A stretch of 62,307 bases of DNA from Methylovulum sp. GTDB taxonomy: Bacteria > Pseudomonadota > Gammaproteobacteria > Methylococcales > Methylomonadaceae. The DNA lies in the NCBI RefSeq assembly GCF_028687615.1, contig NZ_JAQTZU010000021.1:1-62307 (forward strand). Direction: 5' to 3'. The translations under genes and the position numbers were made by a program. Positions 1 to 8,000 of this stretch are shown here, piece by piece; position 1 is the first letter of the stretch, and the number at the start of each line of letters is the position of its first letter. The notes beneath the pieces were generated by a model that made no database searches, had not been told where the DNA came from, and worked only from the letters and a program-made list of their open reading frames with translations.

Positions 1-126
1 ACATTTAACATTTAACATTTAACATTTAACATTTAACATTTAACATTTAACATTTAACATTTAACATTTAACATTTAACATTTAACATTTAACATTTAAC
101 ATTTAACATTTAACATTTAACATTTA
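1..126. repeat. Perfect 7-bp tandem repeat (ACATTTA)x18
   Basis: Eighteen exact copies of ACATTTA fill the first 126 bases and break into AT-rich unique sequence at 127. The array starts at the window edge, so the true copy number may be larger. There are no spacers, so it is a simple-sequence array and not CRISPR. A 7-bp unit can change copy number by polymerase slippage. Confidence 0.97.
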
Positions 127-476
127 TTAAATTGATTTTTTAAAAAAGTTAAAAATATCAATTGGTTATTTTTATAACAAAAAATTGGCATATATTTTTC
201 AAAAAAGCGGGATACCTATCACAAAAAAATCTGTTAGTTTTAACAAAAAACTGGTGGCTATCTCACAATTTGGAAAAATGGCCTTAAATGAATTAGTAAA
301 CATCTACCTGAGCAAATTGGGAGCTTGTCCGTCTGGTCGCGCTAATAATTAAAACATACCGGGATTTACCACCTCTTACCAAGAGCATTTTTCTACCAGA
401 GGATTTAACCGGAATAGACAACCTTATGGATCAAGCCCGGATCCCACGACCTTAAAATCCAATAATGCACCAAAGC
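127..476. other. AT-rich intergenic stretch without a gene
   Basis: About 350 bases between the heptamer array and the 3' end of the glutamate dehydrogenase gene. It is rich in A and T runs up to about 300. I see no convincing coding frame, RNA gene or strong terminator. Confidence 0.6.
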
Positions 477-3400
477 TTAAACCAGCTTTGCCAAGGCTTT
501 ACCTAAGACCACAAACGGCAATAAATCCGCAAGCGGGGTGTTATTTACCTCCTGATAAACCCGCCTATAGTTTGCCAAGGATGGGTTGCCTGCCGTCATC
601 GTAAAATAATCGGCGCATTGGTAAATGCGGCTGACCAGCATTTGTTTGATCATTTTGCCCGTGGTTTGCTTGATGTCAGCTTGCAAATCACGGGCGACGG
701 TATGCTCCCACACGGTATGCAACGGCACTTTTGCCAACCGCGCCAGCACAGCGTCTATACCTAAAAACTCACTAAGCTCATGGTACAAAGCCAAAATCGT
801 GGCGATTTTCTGGGTGTTGCCCGCCAAGGCGACCATGAACGCGAAATCGTCCATACAGGCCAGCACCGCCAAATCTTCCGCCAACCCAAGCGGAACGCCC
901 GCTTGTTGATGTTCCTGGCATTGTGTCATGTACAACAAGCTGGAGTTTTGTTTGACATAACCACGGTAATCTTCGAAATAGCTCCGATATTGTGCCAAGG
1001 TTCCCGCGTCAGGGCGTAGCGGCTGCCCATGCGCCAAAGTCCATTGGCAAGCCGTCAGCAAGGTATTTTCCAATTGCAGGCAGCAAAAGTATTGCGAACC
1101 GGCGGAAAGCTGGTTGTCCAACGCGGCAATTGCGGCCCGCAGGGTGTCGCCGTCAAAAATCCTGTCAAAACTCAAATAACAACTGACTGCATCCAGCACA
1201 TTGTCGGTTTCGGCGGCGAGGTTTAAAAATCCACAACCCGCTTGGTTGATGATTTTATTGCTGATCATCGTGGCTTTGATTTCTTTCGCCAAAGGATGGC
1301 TGCTGAGATGCGTTTGATATTGCCCAACAATTTGTGCGGGGAAATAAGCCTGCAAATAACAACCGCAACAATCGTCATGCAATAATTCGGCTTGGTGTTG
1401 GATTTGGGAGGTCAGATAGCGTTTGCTGGCAGCCAACAACACGGCAAATTCGGAGCGGGTGAGGGTTTGCGTAGGCCGCGTCAAAATGGCTTTGTTGGGC
1501 GGAAACGATTCCACGGCCTTATCAAGAAAACCCGCCGCTTCCAAGTGTTCGGCAAGATGCAGATAAGCTTCGGCCTGGCCTTCACTTCGGCATTGCTCCA
1601 GCGATAGGCACAAACTTTGGGCGATATTGTTCGCCAACACCAATTGGCAAACCGCGTCGGTCATATCCGTGAACAAGGCTTGGTAATCGTTGATAAGATT
1701 TCTTTTCTGCAAGCCCTTGAGCAGGATTTTTAAATTCACCTCATGATCGGAAGTGTCCACGCCCGCCGAATTGTCCACGGCATCGGTGTTGATGCGCCCG
1801 CCACGCAAGGCAAATTCAATCCGCGCTTTTTGCGTGAAGCCCAAATTCGCGCCTTCGCCGACAATCTTGGCCTGCAATTCGGCGGCGTTGATGCGGACAT
1901 TGTCATTGCTGCGGTCGCCGACTTCCTCGTGTTTCTCGCTGCTGGCCTTGACATAAGTGCCGATGCCGCCCAACCACAACAAATCTGCGGGAGCGGCCAA
2001 CAAGGCCCGGATCAATGCCTCGCCGTCCAAGGTTTTATAGCGTAGGCCTAGCCATTCCTTGAGTTCAGCGGAGATGGGAATATCTTTGTCGCTACGCGCA
2101 TACACGCCACCACCAGCGGAAATCAAACTACGGCCATAATCATTCCAACTCGAACCCGCCAAGTTAAACAAACGTTTACGTTCGTTAATCGCACGGTCAT
2201 CAGCAGGTGGATTGGGATCGATGAAAATATGCTGGCCGCTAAATGCCGCCAGTAAGCGAATGTGCGGCGACAACATCATGCCATTGCCAAACACATCGCC
2301 ATCCATGCTACCGATGCCGACCACGGTAAAAGCCTGGTTTTGGATGTCTGTGCCAATTTCCCGAAAATGCCGTTTGACACATTCCCATGCTCCCCGCGCC
2401 GTTATCCCTAAAGCCTTATGGTCATAACCATGCGAGCCGCCGCTGGCAAACGCATCGCCCAGCCAGAATTGGTATTCGTCGGCAACGCCATTGGCAATGT
2501 CGGAAAACGCCGCCGTGCCTTTGTCCGCCGCCACCACCAGATACGGATCAGGATCATCGTAAACCACCAGATTAGGCGGTGCGACGATATGTCCGTCCAC
2601 CCAGTTATCCGTCAAATCCAGCAAACCGTGCATCAGTTTGAGATAAGCTTGCTTGCCGGCGGCGCGAAAATCCAGCTTGCCGCCGTTCTTTTTGACGACA
2701 AAACCACCTTTCGCCCCCGTAGGGATAATCAGCGCGTTTTTGCTGATTTGGGTTTGCATCAGCCCCAAAATTTCGGTGCGGAAATCATCAGGACGGTCAG
2801 ACCAACGGATGCCGCCGCGTGAGATTTTGCCGCCGCGCAAATGGATACCCTCCATATCGACGGCATGAACGTAAATCTCGGCCTGCGGTTTTGGCATGGG
2901 CATGTCGATAACACCCAGGCTATTGATTTTAAAAGAGATAAAATAATCATCTACATCACGACGGACATGAAAATTGCTACGCATGGTCGCGTCGATCAGA
3001 TTAAACAAAGTCCGCAAAATACGGTCGGCGTTCATGTCGGTAACGCTTTTCAGGCTGTCCAACAATTGCAAACGCAACGGGAACAACGCCTGTTCTTCGC
3101 GGCGCATCGGGTCTTGCCACTCAGGATTAGGCCGGAAACGCGCGTCAAAATAAAGGCATAAACCTTTTGCCACTTCAGCATGGCCAGTCAAGGCATGGTG
3201 GACGCTGATCCGGCTGGTGTGGTGGTCTAGCTGCAAAAAATAATTGCGGTAAGCGCGTAGCAAATCAATGTCTTGCCAAGGCAAACCCGCCAATACGCAC
3301 AATTTATTGAGCGGGTCATTTTCGATTTTGCCGTCCATCACCGCTTGCAAGGTCGCCAAGATCCGGCTACGCAATCTCGGGAAATCCTCATGCGGGATTT

Positions 3401-3797
3401 TCGCGGCGTGGATGGTGAAGCTTTTGATAAAAAACAATTTATCATCCGCGAATAGCCGAAATTGCACTTGATCCATCACCCGCAGGTTCAAGTTTTCCAA
3501 AAGCGGGATGTATTCATCAAGAAACCGCTCTTGTTGGCTGTAAAAATGCAGACGAAAATGTTCGACGCCTTGGCAAGGTCTTAACAGACTGACGCTTTGT
3601 GCATCCGCACCGCCCAGTTTCTGCAAATGTAGCAGGTCTTGCAAGGCGTAACGTGGCGATACCAAAATCTGGTATTCGCTACTGAACAGCGTTTGATAGC
3701 ACTGGATGAGCTGGTCTGCACTGGCTTTGCCGATGGCTTTTGCCGCCAATTGTCCAAGCCGGGTTTGCCAAGATGGGTGCTGTGCCATTGTGGTCAT
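477..3797 (-). CDS. NAD-specific glutamate dehydrogenase (large type)
   Basis: Oxidatively deaminates glutamate to 2-oxoglutarate with NAD in the cytoplasm. The 1106-residue protein carries the family core: SRGGIRWSDR near residues 326-335 and GAKGGF near 361-366, which includes the substrate-binding lysine, followed by a Rossmann-type region with VVGIGSMDGDVFGNG. Well-known bacterial large NAD-GDHs are about 1600 residues, so this is a shorter form lacking roughly 500 residues of N-terminal regulatory sequence; the start looks natural, not truncated. Its ATG overlaps the stop of the upstream anti-sigma kinase gene (ATGA), implying translational coupling in a three-gene leftward operon with the STAS protein. 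I see no terminator. Confidence 0.93.
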   Translation of the reverse strand: MTTMAQHPSWQTRLGQLAAKAIGKASADQLIQCYQTLFSSEYQILVSPRYALQDLLHLQKLGGADAQSVSLLRPCQGVEHFRLHFYSQQERFLDEYIPLLENLNLRVMDQVQFRLFADDKLFFIKSFTIHAAKIPHEDFPRLRSRILATLQAVMDGKIENDPLNKLCVLAGLPWQDIDLLRAYRNYFLQLDHHTSRISVHHALTGHAEVAKGLCLYFDARFRPNPEWQDPMRREEQALFPLRLQLLDSLKSVTDMNADRILRTLFNLIDATMRSNFHVRRDVDDYFISFKINSLGVIDMPMPKPQAEIYVHAVDMEGIHLRGGKISRGGIRWSDRPDDFRTEILGLMQTQISKNALIIPTGAKGGFVVKKNGGKLDFRAAGKQAYLKLMHGLLDLTDNWVDGHIVAPPNLVVYDDPDPYLVVAADKGTAAFSDIANGVADEYQFWLGDAFASGGSHGYDHKALGITARGAWECVKRHFREIGTDIQNQAFTVVGIGSMDGDVFGNGMMLSPHIRLLAAFSGQHIFIDPNPPADDRAINERKRLFNLAGSSWNDYGRSLISAGGGVYARSDKDIPISAELKEWLGLRYKTLDGEALIRALLAAPADLLWLGGIGTYVKASSEKHEEVGDRSNDNVRINAAELQAKIVGEGANLGFTQKARIEFALRGGRINTDAVDNSAGVDTSDHEVNLKILLKGLQKRNLINDYQALFTDMTDAVCQLVLANNIAQSLCLSLEQCRSEGQAEAYLHLAEHLEAAGFLDKAVESFPPNKAILTRPTQTLTRSEFAVLLAASKRYLTSQIQHQAELLHDDCCGCYLQAYFPAQIVGQYQTHLSSHPLAKEIKATMISNKIINQAGCGFLNLAAETDNVLDAVSCYLSFDRIFDGDTLRAAIAALDNQLSAGSQYFCCLQLENTLLTACQWTLAHGQPLRPDAGTLAQYRSYFEDYRGYVKQNSSLLYMTQCQEHQQAGVPLGLAEDLAVLACMDDFAFMVALAGNTQKIATILALYHELSEFLGIDAVLARLAKVPLHTVWEHTVARDLQADIKQTTGKMIKQMLVSRIYQCADYFTMTAGNPSLANYRRVYQEVNNTPLADLLPFVVLGKALAKLV

Positions 3798-4216
3798 AAA
3801 TACTTGATGATTTCCAACACATTGCCGTCGGTTTGCCGTGTATAGGTGACCGAATCCATAAAAGTCCTGATGAAAAACAAGCCCATGCCGTTTTCTTTAG
3901 GATGCTCGAAATCCGGTGCCGGCACTTCTTCCAAATCAAATCCTTGGCCGTGGTCATAAACTTTTATCGTCAGTTGCCGTTCTTCGATGTGTATGCAAAT
4001 CCTGACCGTGTCTTTGGGATCTTTGTCCTGTGCATGTTTGATGGCGTTGGCGGTGGCTTCCGTCAAAACCAGATTGAGATGGTAAGCCAGCGCGTTGCGG
4101 TCCCCCGAATAGCTATCCAGCTCTTTGGCGATACGCTCGCCAATGCTGCCGATAAGGTCAAGATAACGGGTTTGCGTGGGGATAATGACATCGACTTGAA
4201 TGATCGCAGGACTCAT
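3794..4216 (-). CDS. RsbW/SpoIIAB-like anti-sigma factor ATP-binding kinase
   Basis: A 140-residue single-domain GHKL ATPase of the anti-sigma serine kinase type. The N-box is visible as NLVLTEATANAIKHAQ (about residues 48-63) and the G1 box as VYDHGQGFD (about 88-96), followed by GMGLFFI. In characterised systems such proteins bind a sigma factor or another partner and phosphorylate a STAS antagonist. The partner STAS gene lies 14 bases upstream on the same strand, and the glutamate dehydrogenase start overlaps this stop. No PP2C phosphatase of the RsbU/SpoIIE type is next to it. The controlled target is unknown. Confidence 0.88.
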   Translation of the reverse strand: MSPAIIQVDVIIPTQTRYLDLIGSIGERIAKELDSYSGDRNALAYHLNLVLTEATANAIKHAQDKDPKDTVRICIHIEERQLTIKVYDHGQGFDLEEVPAPDFEHPKENGMGLFFIRTFMDSVTYTRQTDGNVLEIIKYL

Positions 4217-4230
4217 GGCGCGGCTCTGTA

Positions 4231-4569
4231 TTATGCTTGCGTGGCAAGGGCTTCATTGAGATCGGCATAAATCTCAAACACCCGGTTTAGGCGCGTGATT
4301 TCAAACATCGCCAGCACCGGTGGCTGGATATTGACCAAAATCAACCTGCCGGATTTGGCGACCGCCTGTTTATGCCCGGACAACAACGCCCCCAGACCGG
4401 AACTGTCGATAAAACGCACTTGCTCCAATTGCACAATGATGGGTTCGCCGCCCTGCTCGACCCGTTGCAACAATTCAGCTTTTAAGCCCGCTGAATTATG
4501 CGCGTCGATACGTTCGTCCTGAATGGACAGCACTTGGCATCCATTGATGGTTTCCTGCTTGAAGTTCAT
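4231..4569 (-). CDS. STAS-domain anti-sigma factor antagonist (SpoIIAA/RsbV-like)
   Basis: A 112-residue STAS protein. The phosphorylatable serine motif is present as RFIDSSGLGALLSG around residues 53-66, matching the DSSGLG signature of SpoIIAA/RsbV. It should be phosphorylated by the adjacent RsbW-like kinase and, when unphosphorylated, sequester it. It is the first gene of the leftward operon ending in glutamate dehydrogenase. The putative promoter region (about 4570-4640) abuts a 275-bp mobile element at 4642-4916, which could affect expression. Confidence 0.9.
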   Translation of the reverse strand: MNFKQETINGCQVLSIQDERIDAHNSAGLKAELLQRVEQGGEPIIVQLEQVRFIDSSGLGALLSGHKQAVAKSGRLILVNIQPPVLAMFEITRLNRVFEIYADLNEALATQA

Positions 4570-4641
4570 GGTGGGTTTTCCTAAGAAGATTTCAGTTGTT
4601 ATACCACTAGCTGGAGCTTAAGCAAAAACTGCTTCCATCGA

Positions 4642-4916
4642 AATAACTGGGGCCAGAGTAAACTTAACACCCTGCTATACTGTTGATGTTTATATCTATC
4701 GACTTCGGGAAAAACAAATGGCGAGACTGGCCCGCGCGTGTCCAATCGAAATTCCTCAGTAAACAAAGGCATGGCGCTTGGCAGCGAGCGATTTAAAGCG
4801 GAAATAGAAAATTTGAGCGGTCGGCGGATGGCCGCCAAAAAAATGGGTAGGCCTGTCGGCTGGCGGAAGAAAAGAACGGATCAGTGATATATAAGTTTAC
4901 TCTGACCCCAGTTATT
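4642..4916. mobile_element. 275-bp non-autonomous derivative of the 5821-6633 transposase element
   Basis: Begins AATAACTGGGGCCAGAGTAA and ends with the inverted counterpart up to CCAGTTATT. The interior matches the first ~118 and last ~157 bases of the full element at 5821-6633. The transposase start is kept (MARLARACPI), but the frame stops right after the join at 4759/4760, where CTCAG meets TAAACAAAGG; 538 bases are missing. The derivative at 7649-7923 has exactly the same join and length. The left end differs from the consensus by one base (GGCC for GGTC). Confidence 0.93.
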
Positions 4917-5082
4917 TCATCGTCAGATTTTTTTACATGCCTAACTAACAAGCCCCAAAAAAATATGCTATATACTTATTTCATATAAATAAAGATTTTT
5001 TGGCACTCATATTGCTTGTTATAGAGGGCGATTGTCATTTTTCAAATGTCGCAATTTTAACCAAACCACAGAGAGAACTATC

Positions 5083-5775
5083 ATGAATAAATATTTACTA
5101 ATGGCTTCATTAGCCTTGGGGTCATCAAGCTTTGCAACCAGCTCACAAGCCCTTTCCCTATCTGGCGGCAGCTTCACCAATGCCGAACAGACCACTGAAA
5201 TTAACCAAACTGGCTTATTGAACTTGTTTGACTCCACGTTAGGTATTCTGACAGGAGTAACCTTCACGTTCACAGGCTCAGGCACAACTTCATTCAATGC
5301 AACAAACAATGCGGCGCAAAGCCAAACATTTAAAATCGATTCTACTGTAAACCTGTTCTACAGTTCCACCAATGGAGCAATCCAAGCCGCATTAACCACA
5401 TTGAGTAATCCGTTAGTGATTTTGACTGCCACTACGGGCTTCCAAACATTAGGAAGTAGTGCGAATGCTTCATACGGGCCATTTACCGACAGTGATTTAT
5501 TAACAACCAGTGCGTTTGGTGGTTTCTTAGGCAATTTCCAAAATGCTGGCGGTGGTACATTTGATGTTGGCTGTAATTCATTATCAGGTGTAGCAGTAAC
5601 TGGCGGCGGCGGCAATATCGCTACAAGTCAAACAACAACCGCTGGTTGTGGCGCATCAATTTCTTATGAATACGATCTAGCACCACCTCCAAGCCTTCCT
5701 GCTCCAACTAGCTTGAGCTTGATCGGTGTTGGTGTTGCAGCATTTGCAGCTTTACGTCGCCGTAAAGCCGCATAA
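5083..5775 (+). CDS. PEP-CTERM sorting-domain secreted protein
   Basis: A 230-residue exported protein. It has an N-terminal signal peptide (MNKYLLMASLALGSSSFATS), a Ser/Thr/Asn/Gly-rich low-charge middle, and a C-terminal tail with a Pro-rich spacer, PAPTSLSLIGVGVAAFAAL and the basic end RRRKAA. This is the PEP-CTERM/exosortase arrangement, with PAP replacing PEP. The start at 5083 follows GAGAGAA and opens the signal peptide; an upstream ATG at 5032 in frame would add a non-signal extension. Such proteins are processed by EpsH-type exosortase and linked to exopolysaccharide or biofilm matrix. No exosortase is in the window. The protein has only two cysteines, both near the C-terminus. Confidence 0.85.
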   Translation: MNKYLLMASLALGSSSFATSSQALSLSGGSFTNAEQTTEINQTGLLNLFDSTLGILTGVTFTFTGSGTTSFNATNNAAQSQTFKIDSTVNLFYSSTNGAIQAALTTLSNPLVILTATTGFQTLGSSANASYGPFTDSDLLTTSAFGGFLGNFQNAGGGTFDVGCNSLSGVAVTGGGGNIATSQTTTAGCGASISYEYDLAPPPSLPAPTSLSLIGVGVAAFAALRRRKAA

Positions 5776-5820
5776 ATTTGGCTTGATTGCGGATTGCCCA
5801 AGCAATCCGCAATTTTAAAA

Positions 5821-6633
5821 AATAACTGGGGTCAGAGTAAACTTAAACATCTGCTATACTGTTGATGTTTATATCTATCGACTTCGGGAAAAACAAATGG
5901 CGAGACTAGCCCGCGCGTGTCCGATCGGAATTCCTCAGCATGTGATCCAACGTGGCAACAACCGACAGGTCTGCTTCGCCAACGAGCAAGACTTCGCAGC
6001 TTATGCGGGTTGGCTGGAAGGCCACTCAAAGAAATACCAGGTGGATATTCATGCCTGGGTATTGATGACCAACCATGTCCATTTGCTGTGTACGCCGCGG
6101 GGCCAAAATGCGGTTAGCCACATGATGCAGTCACTGGGCAGGCACTATGTGCGCTATTTCAATTTCAGCCACAAGCGGACGGGGACGCTTTGGGAAGGGC
6201 GGTTCAAATCCTGTCTGGTGCAGGAAGAAACTTACCTCATGCAACTTTATCGTTACATCGAGTTGAATCCGGTCAGGGCCGGGATGGTAGGGCAACCGTC
6301 CGATTATGCCTGGTCGAGCTACCCGGTAAACGCATTAGGAAAAGCATCAGGACTCTGTACGCCCCATGCCGTATACCTTGCGTTAGGCCAGGATGCAAAC
6401 GGGAGGCAAGCCGGTTACCGTGAATTATCCAGGCATCATGTTGACGGGGCATTGCTGGAAGATATCCGGCTGGCGGTAAACAAAGGCATGGCGCTTGGCA
6501 GCGAGCGATTTAAAGCGGAAATAGAAAATTTGAGCGGTCGGCGGATGGCCGCCAAAAAAATGGGTAGGCCTGTCGGCTGGCGGAAGGAAAGGACGGATCA
6601 GTGATATATAAGTTTACTCTGACCCCAGTTATT
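5821..6633 (+). mobile_element. Full-length REP-associated transposase element with 25-bp perfect inverted ends
   Basis: An 813-bp unit from AATAACTGGGGTCAGAGTAA at 5821 to the exact inverse ending CCAGTTATT at 6633; the two 25-base ends (5821-5845, 6609-6633) are perfectly complementary. It holds one transposase gene. The last 15 or so bases of the right end are repeated directly at 6634-6648. Two deletion derivatives of the same unit flank it at 4642-4916 and 7649-7923. Confidence 0.92.
5897..6604 (+). CDS. REP-associated tyrosine transposase (Y1/HUH, TnpA_REP family)
   Basis: A 235-residue HUH-superfamily nuclease. The metal-binding HUH motif is MTNHVHLL (His60, His62), and the candidate catalytic tyrosine lies in LYRYIELNPVRAGMV (Tyr118 or Tyr120). 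RAYT enzymes nick and mobilise REP-type sequences as single strands. Here the gene sits between perfect inverted 25-bp ends carrying GGGGTCAGAG. The frame looks intact and could serve the two deleted copies in trans. The C-terminal tail is basic (MGRPVGWRKE). Confidence 0.92.
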   Translation: MARLARACPIGIPQHVIQRGNNRQVCFANEQDFAAYAGWLEGHSKKYQVDIHAWVLMTNHVHLLCTPRGQNAVSHMMQSLGRHYVRYFNFSHKRTGTLWEGRFKSCLVQEETYLMQLYRYIELNPVRAGMVGQPSDYAWSSYPVNALGKASGLCTPHAVYLALGQDANGRQAGYRELSRHHVDGALLEDIRLAVNKGMALGSERFKAEIENLSGRRMAAKKMGRPVGWRKERTDQ

Positions 6634-6650
6634 CTGACCCCAGTTATTCC

Positions 6651-6748
6651 ATACCGTAGGGTGCAATAGGCGATAGCCGTATTGCACCGCATGTTGGCGT
6701 TCAAACATCCGGCGCATTACGCTATCGCTAATGCGCCCTACGCGGGCT
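6651..6748. repeat. 98-bp bipartite palindromic REP, copy 1
   Basis: Identical over 98 bases to 7319-7416. It has two hairpin halves: GTAGGGTGCAATAGGCGATA pairing with a TATTGCACC half, then GGCGCATTACGC pairing with GCTAATGCGCCCTAC. A diverged relative is at 30221-30300. Typical of RAYT-mobilised REP/BIME units. Confidence 0.9.
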
Positions 6749-6779
6749 AAAGATTGCCCATAATTAAGGTGTAGTGCAG

Positions 6780-7160
6780 ATGACAAATAAATATCTTCTT
6801 TTGAAAAAATATCAGGAAATGGATTCTTTTGAACAGGTTAATCTTTTGAGATTTGATCAAGCTGGTATTGATGAAGAAACCCCATTACATATAGCAAGTT
6901 ATGGAGGCGACATAGATGAATTAATAATAATGCTGAATACGGATGTTGATATAAATGTTAGAGGGGATATTGGAAACACTCCTTTACACGATGCAGCATC
7001 GAAAAAGCATGAAAAAGTTGTCTCCGCTCTTCTGAAAGCCGGTGCTAATCCAATGATAAAAAATGATTATGGTGATTACGCAATAGACTTTGTAATGAGT
7101 GATGATGGGACAAACATTAAGGCAATACTTTTATCTGCAATGAATGCTTGCAAATCATAA
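6780..7160 (+). CDS. Ankyrin-repeat protein (possible immunity protein)
   Basis: A 126-residue cytoplasmic protein with two clear ankyrin repeats (TPLHIASYGGDIDELI and TPLHDAASKKHEKVVSALL) and a partial third. The ATG at 6780 is preferred; a GTG two codons upstream (6774) is possible. The sequence is AT-rich compared with neighbouring housekeeping genes, which suggests transfer. Small solitary ankyrin proteins often serve as immunity proteins beside polymorphic toxins, and a truncated toxin-like fragment lies about 260 bases downstream; that role is inference. Confidence 0.8.
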   Translation: MTNKYLLLKKYQEMDSFEQVNLLRFDQAGIDEETPLHIASYGGDIDELIIMLNTDVDINVRGDIGNTPLHDAASKKHEKVVSALLKAGANPMIKNDYGDYAIDFVMSDDGTNIKAILLSAMNACKS

Positions 7161-7216
7161 GTCAGGTTAGCACGTAGGATGCGGTGAGGTACGAACCGCA
7201 TCGTTCGAGAAAAAAT

Positions 7217-7250
7217 ATGGGGTCAGGTCTTGCAAAATAACACACAGGCG
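7217..7250. other. Possible end fragment of another RAYT element
   Basis: ATGGGGTCAGGTCTTGCAAA resembles the GGGGTCAG-type ends of REP transposase elements but differs from the ends of the 5821-6633 element. No transposase of this second type is present. Confidence 0.3.
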
Positions 7251-7318
7251 TTTTGAATATGATAACTGATGTTACGCACCGACTACGAACTATCAATAAC
7301 TTACAACCCGTAAGGCGC

Positions 7319-7416
7319 ATACCGTAGGGTGCAATAGGCGATAGCCGTATTGCACCGCATGTTGGCGTTCAAACATCCGGCGCATTACGCTATCGCTAAT
7401 GCGCCCTACGCGGGCT
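7319..7416. repeat. 98-bp bipartite palindromic REP, copy 2
   Basis: Exact copy of 6651-6748. Its right edge runs directly into the toxin-like fragment, so it appears to mark the 5' truncation of that gene. Confidence 0.9.
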
Positions 7417-7653
7417 TGTCGTGCACCAAACCAAGGATTGGATTATTGTGGTGCCAACAACGATCCAACAATTTATCTAAAAAATGCCTTTAATAAAAAA
7501 CAGTGCGGTTCTTTGGGTTCGACAATAGAACACGAGGTTTCTCATTCTTCACCGTTAAATTATTCGGAAACGGATGCCTTCGTTCTTGAAAGAAAGACAT
7601 TTAGTACTCCAATGCCTACACCTGAACAATTCTCAGATAAATATCCAGAATAA
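7415..7653 (+). pseudogene. C-terminal fragment of a putative metallopeptidase-type toxin
   Basis: About 79 codons of open frame begin inside the REP edge and read LDYCGANNDPTIYLKNAF, a cysteine, then STIEHEVSHSSPLNYSETDA. The HEVSH segment fits an HExxH zinc-protease site, followed by a glutamate in NYSETDAF. There is no credible start codon or RBS of its own; an upstream in-frame ATG lies within the repeat. The stop codon (TAA at 7651-7653) is supplied by the end of the 275-bp element at 7649, so both ends are broken by mobile sequence. It may be the remains of a secreted or polymorphic toxin tip next to an ankyrin immunity gene. Protein-family assignment is uncertain. Confidence 0.45.
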
Positions 7654-7923
7654 CTGGGGTCAGAGTAAACTTAACCCCCTGCTATACTGTTGATGTTTAT
7701 ATCTATCGACTTCGGGAAAAACAAATGGCGAGACTGGCCCGCGCGTGTCCAATCGGAATTCCCCAGTAAACAAAGGCATGGCGCTTGGCAGCGAGCGATT
7801 TAAAGCGGAAATAGAAAATTTGAGCGGTCGGCGGATGACCGCCCAAAAAATGGGTAGGCCTGTCGGTTGGCGGAAGAAAAGGACGGATCAGTGATATATA
7901 AGTTTACTCTGACCCCAGTTATT
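7649..7923. mobile_element. 275-bp non-autonomous derivative, second copy
   Basis: Same length and same internal join as 4642-4916 (CCCAG/TAAACAAAGG here). Both 25-base inverted ends are intact (7649-7673, 7899-7923). It is inserted into the 3' part of the toxin-like fragment. A few point differences separate it from the other copy. Confidence 0.93.
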
Positions 7924-7926
7924 TAT

Positions 7927-7970
7927 AGCCAAAATGCTGGGATTCCTTGCGTCATCCCAGCCTACGAGCT
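7927..7970. repeat. 44-bp REP of the ATGCTGGGATTCC type, copy 1
   Basis: Identical to 9099-9142 over 44 bases. The core AATGCTGGGATTCCTTGCGT is followed by CATCCCAGCCTAC. A related sequence adjoins the broken RAYT at 60834, suggesting that RAYT family as its cognate. Confidence 0.85.
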
Positions 7971-8000
7971 TATTTGCAGTGATGGCAAACAATGAAGCAC

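Noticed and set aside
1-126. Possible CRISPR array
   Set aside because: The unit is 7 bp with no spacers; it is a simple tandem repeat.
625-3660. Several open frames on the plus strand opposite glutamate dehydrogenase
   Set aside because: They are shadows of the strongly supported minus-strand gene and have no family similarity or start signals.
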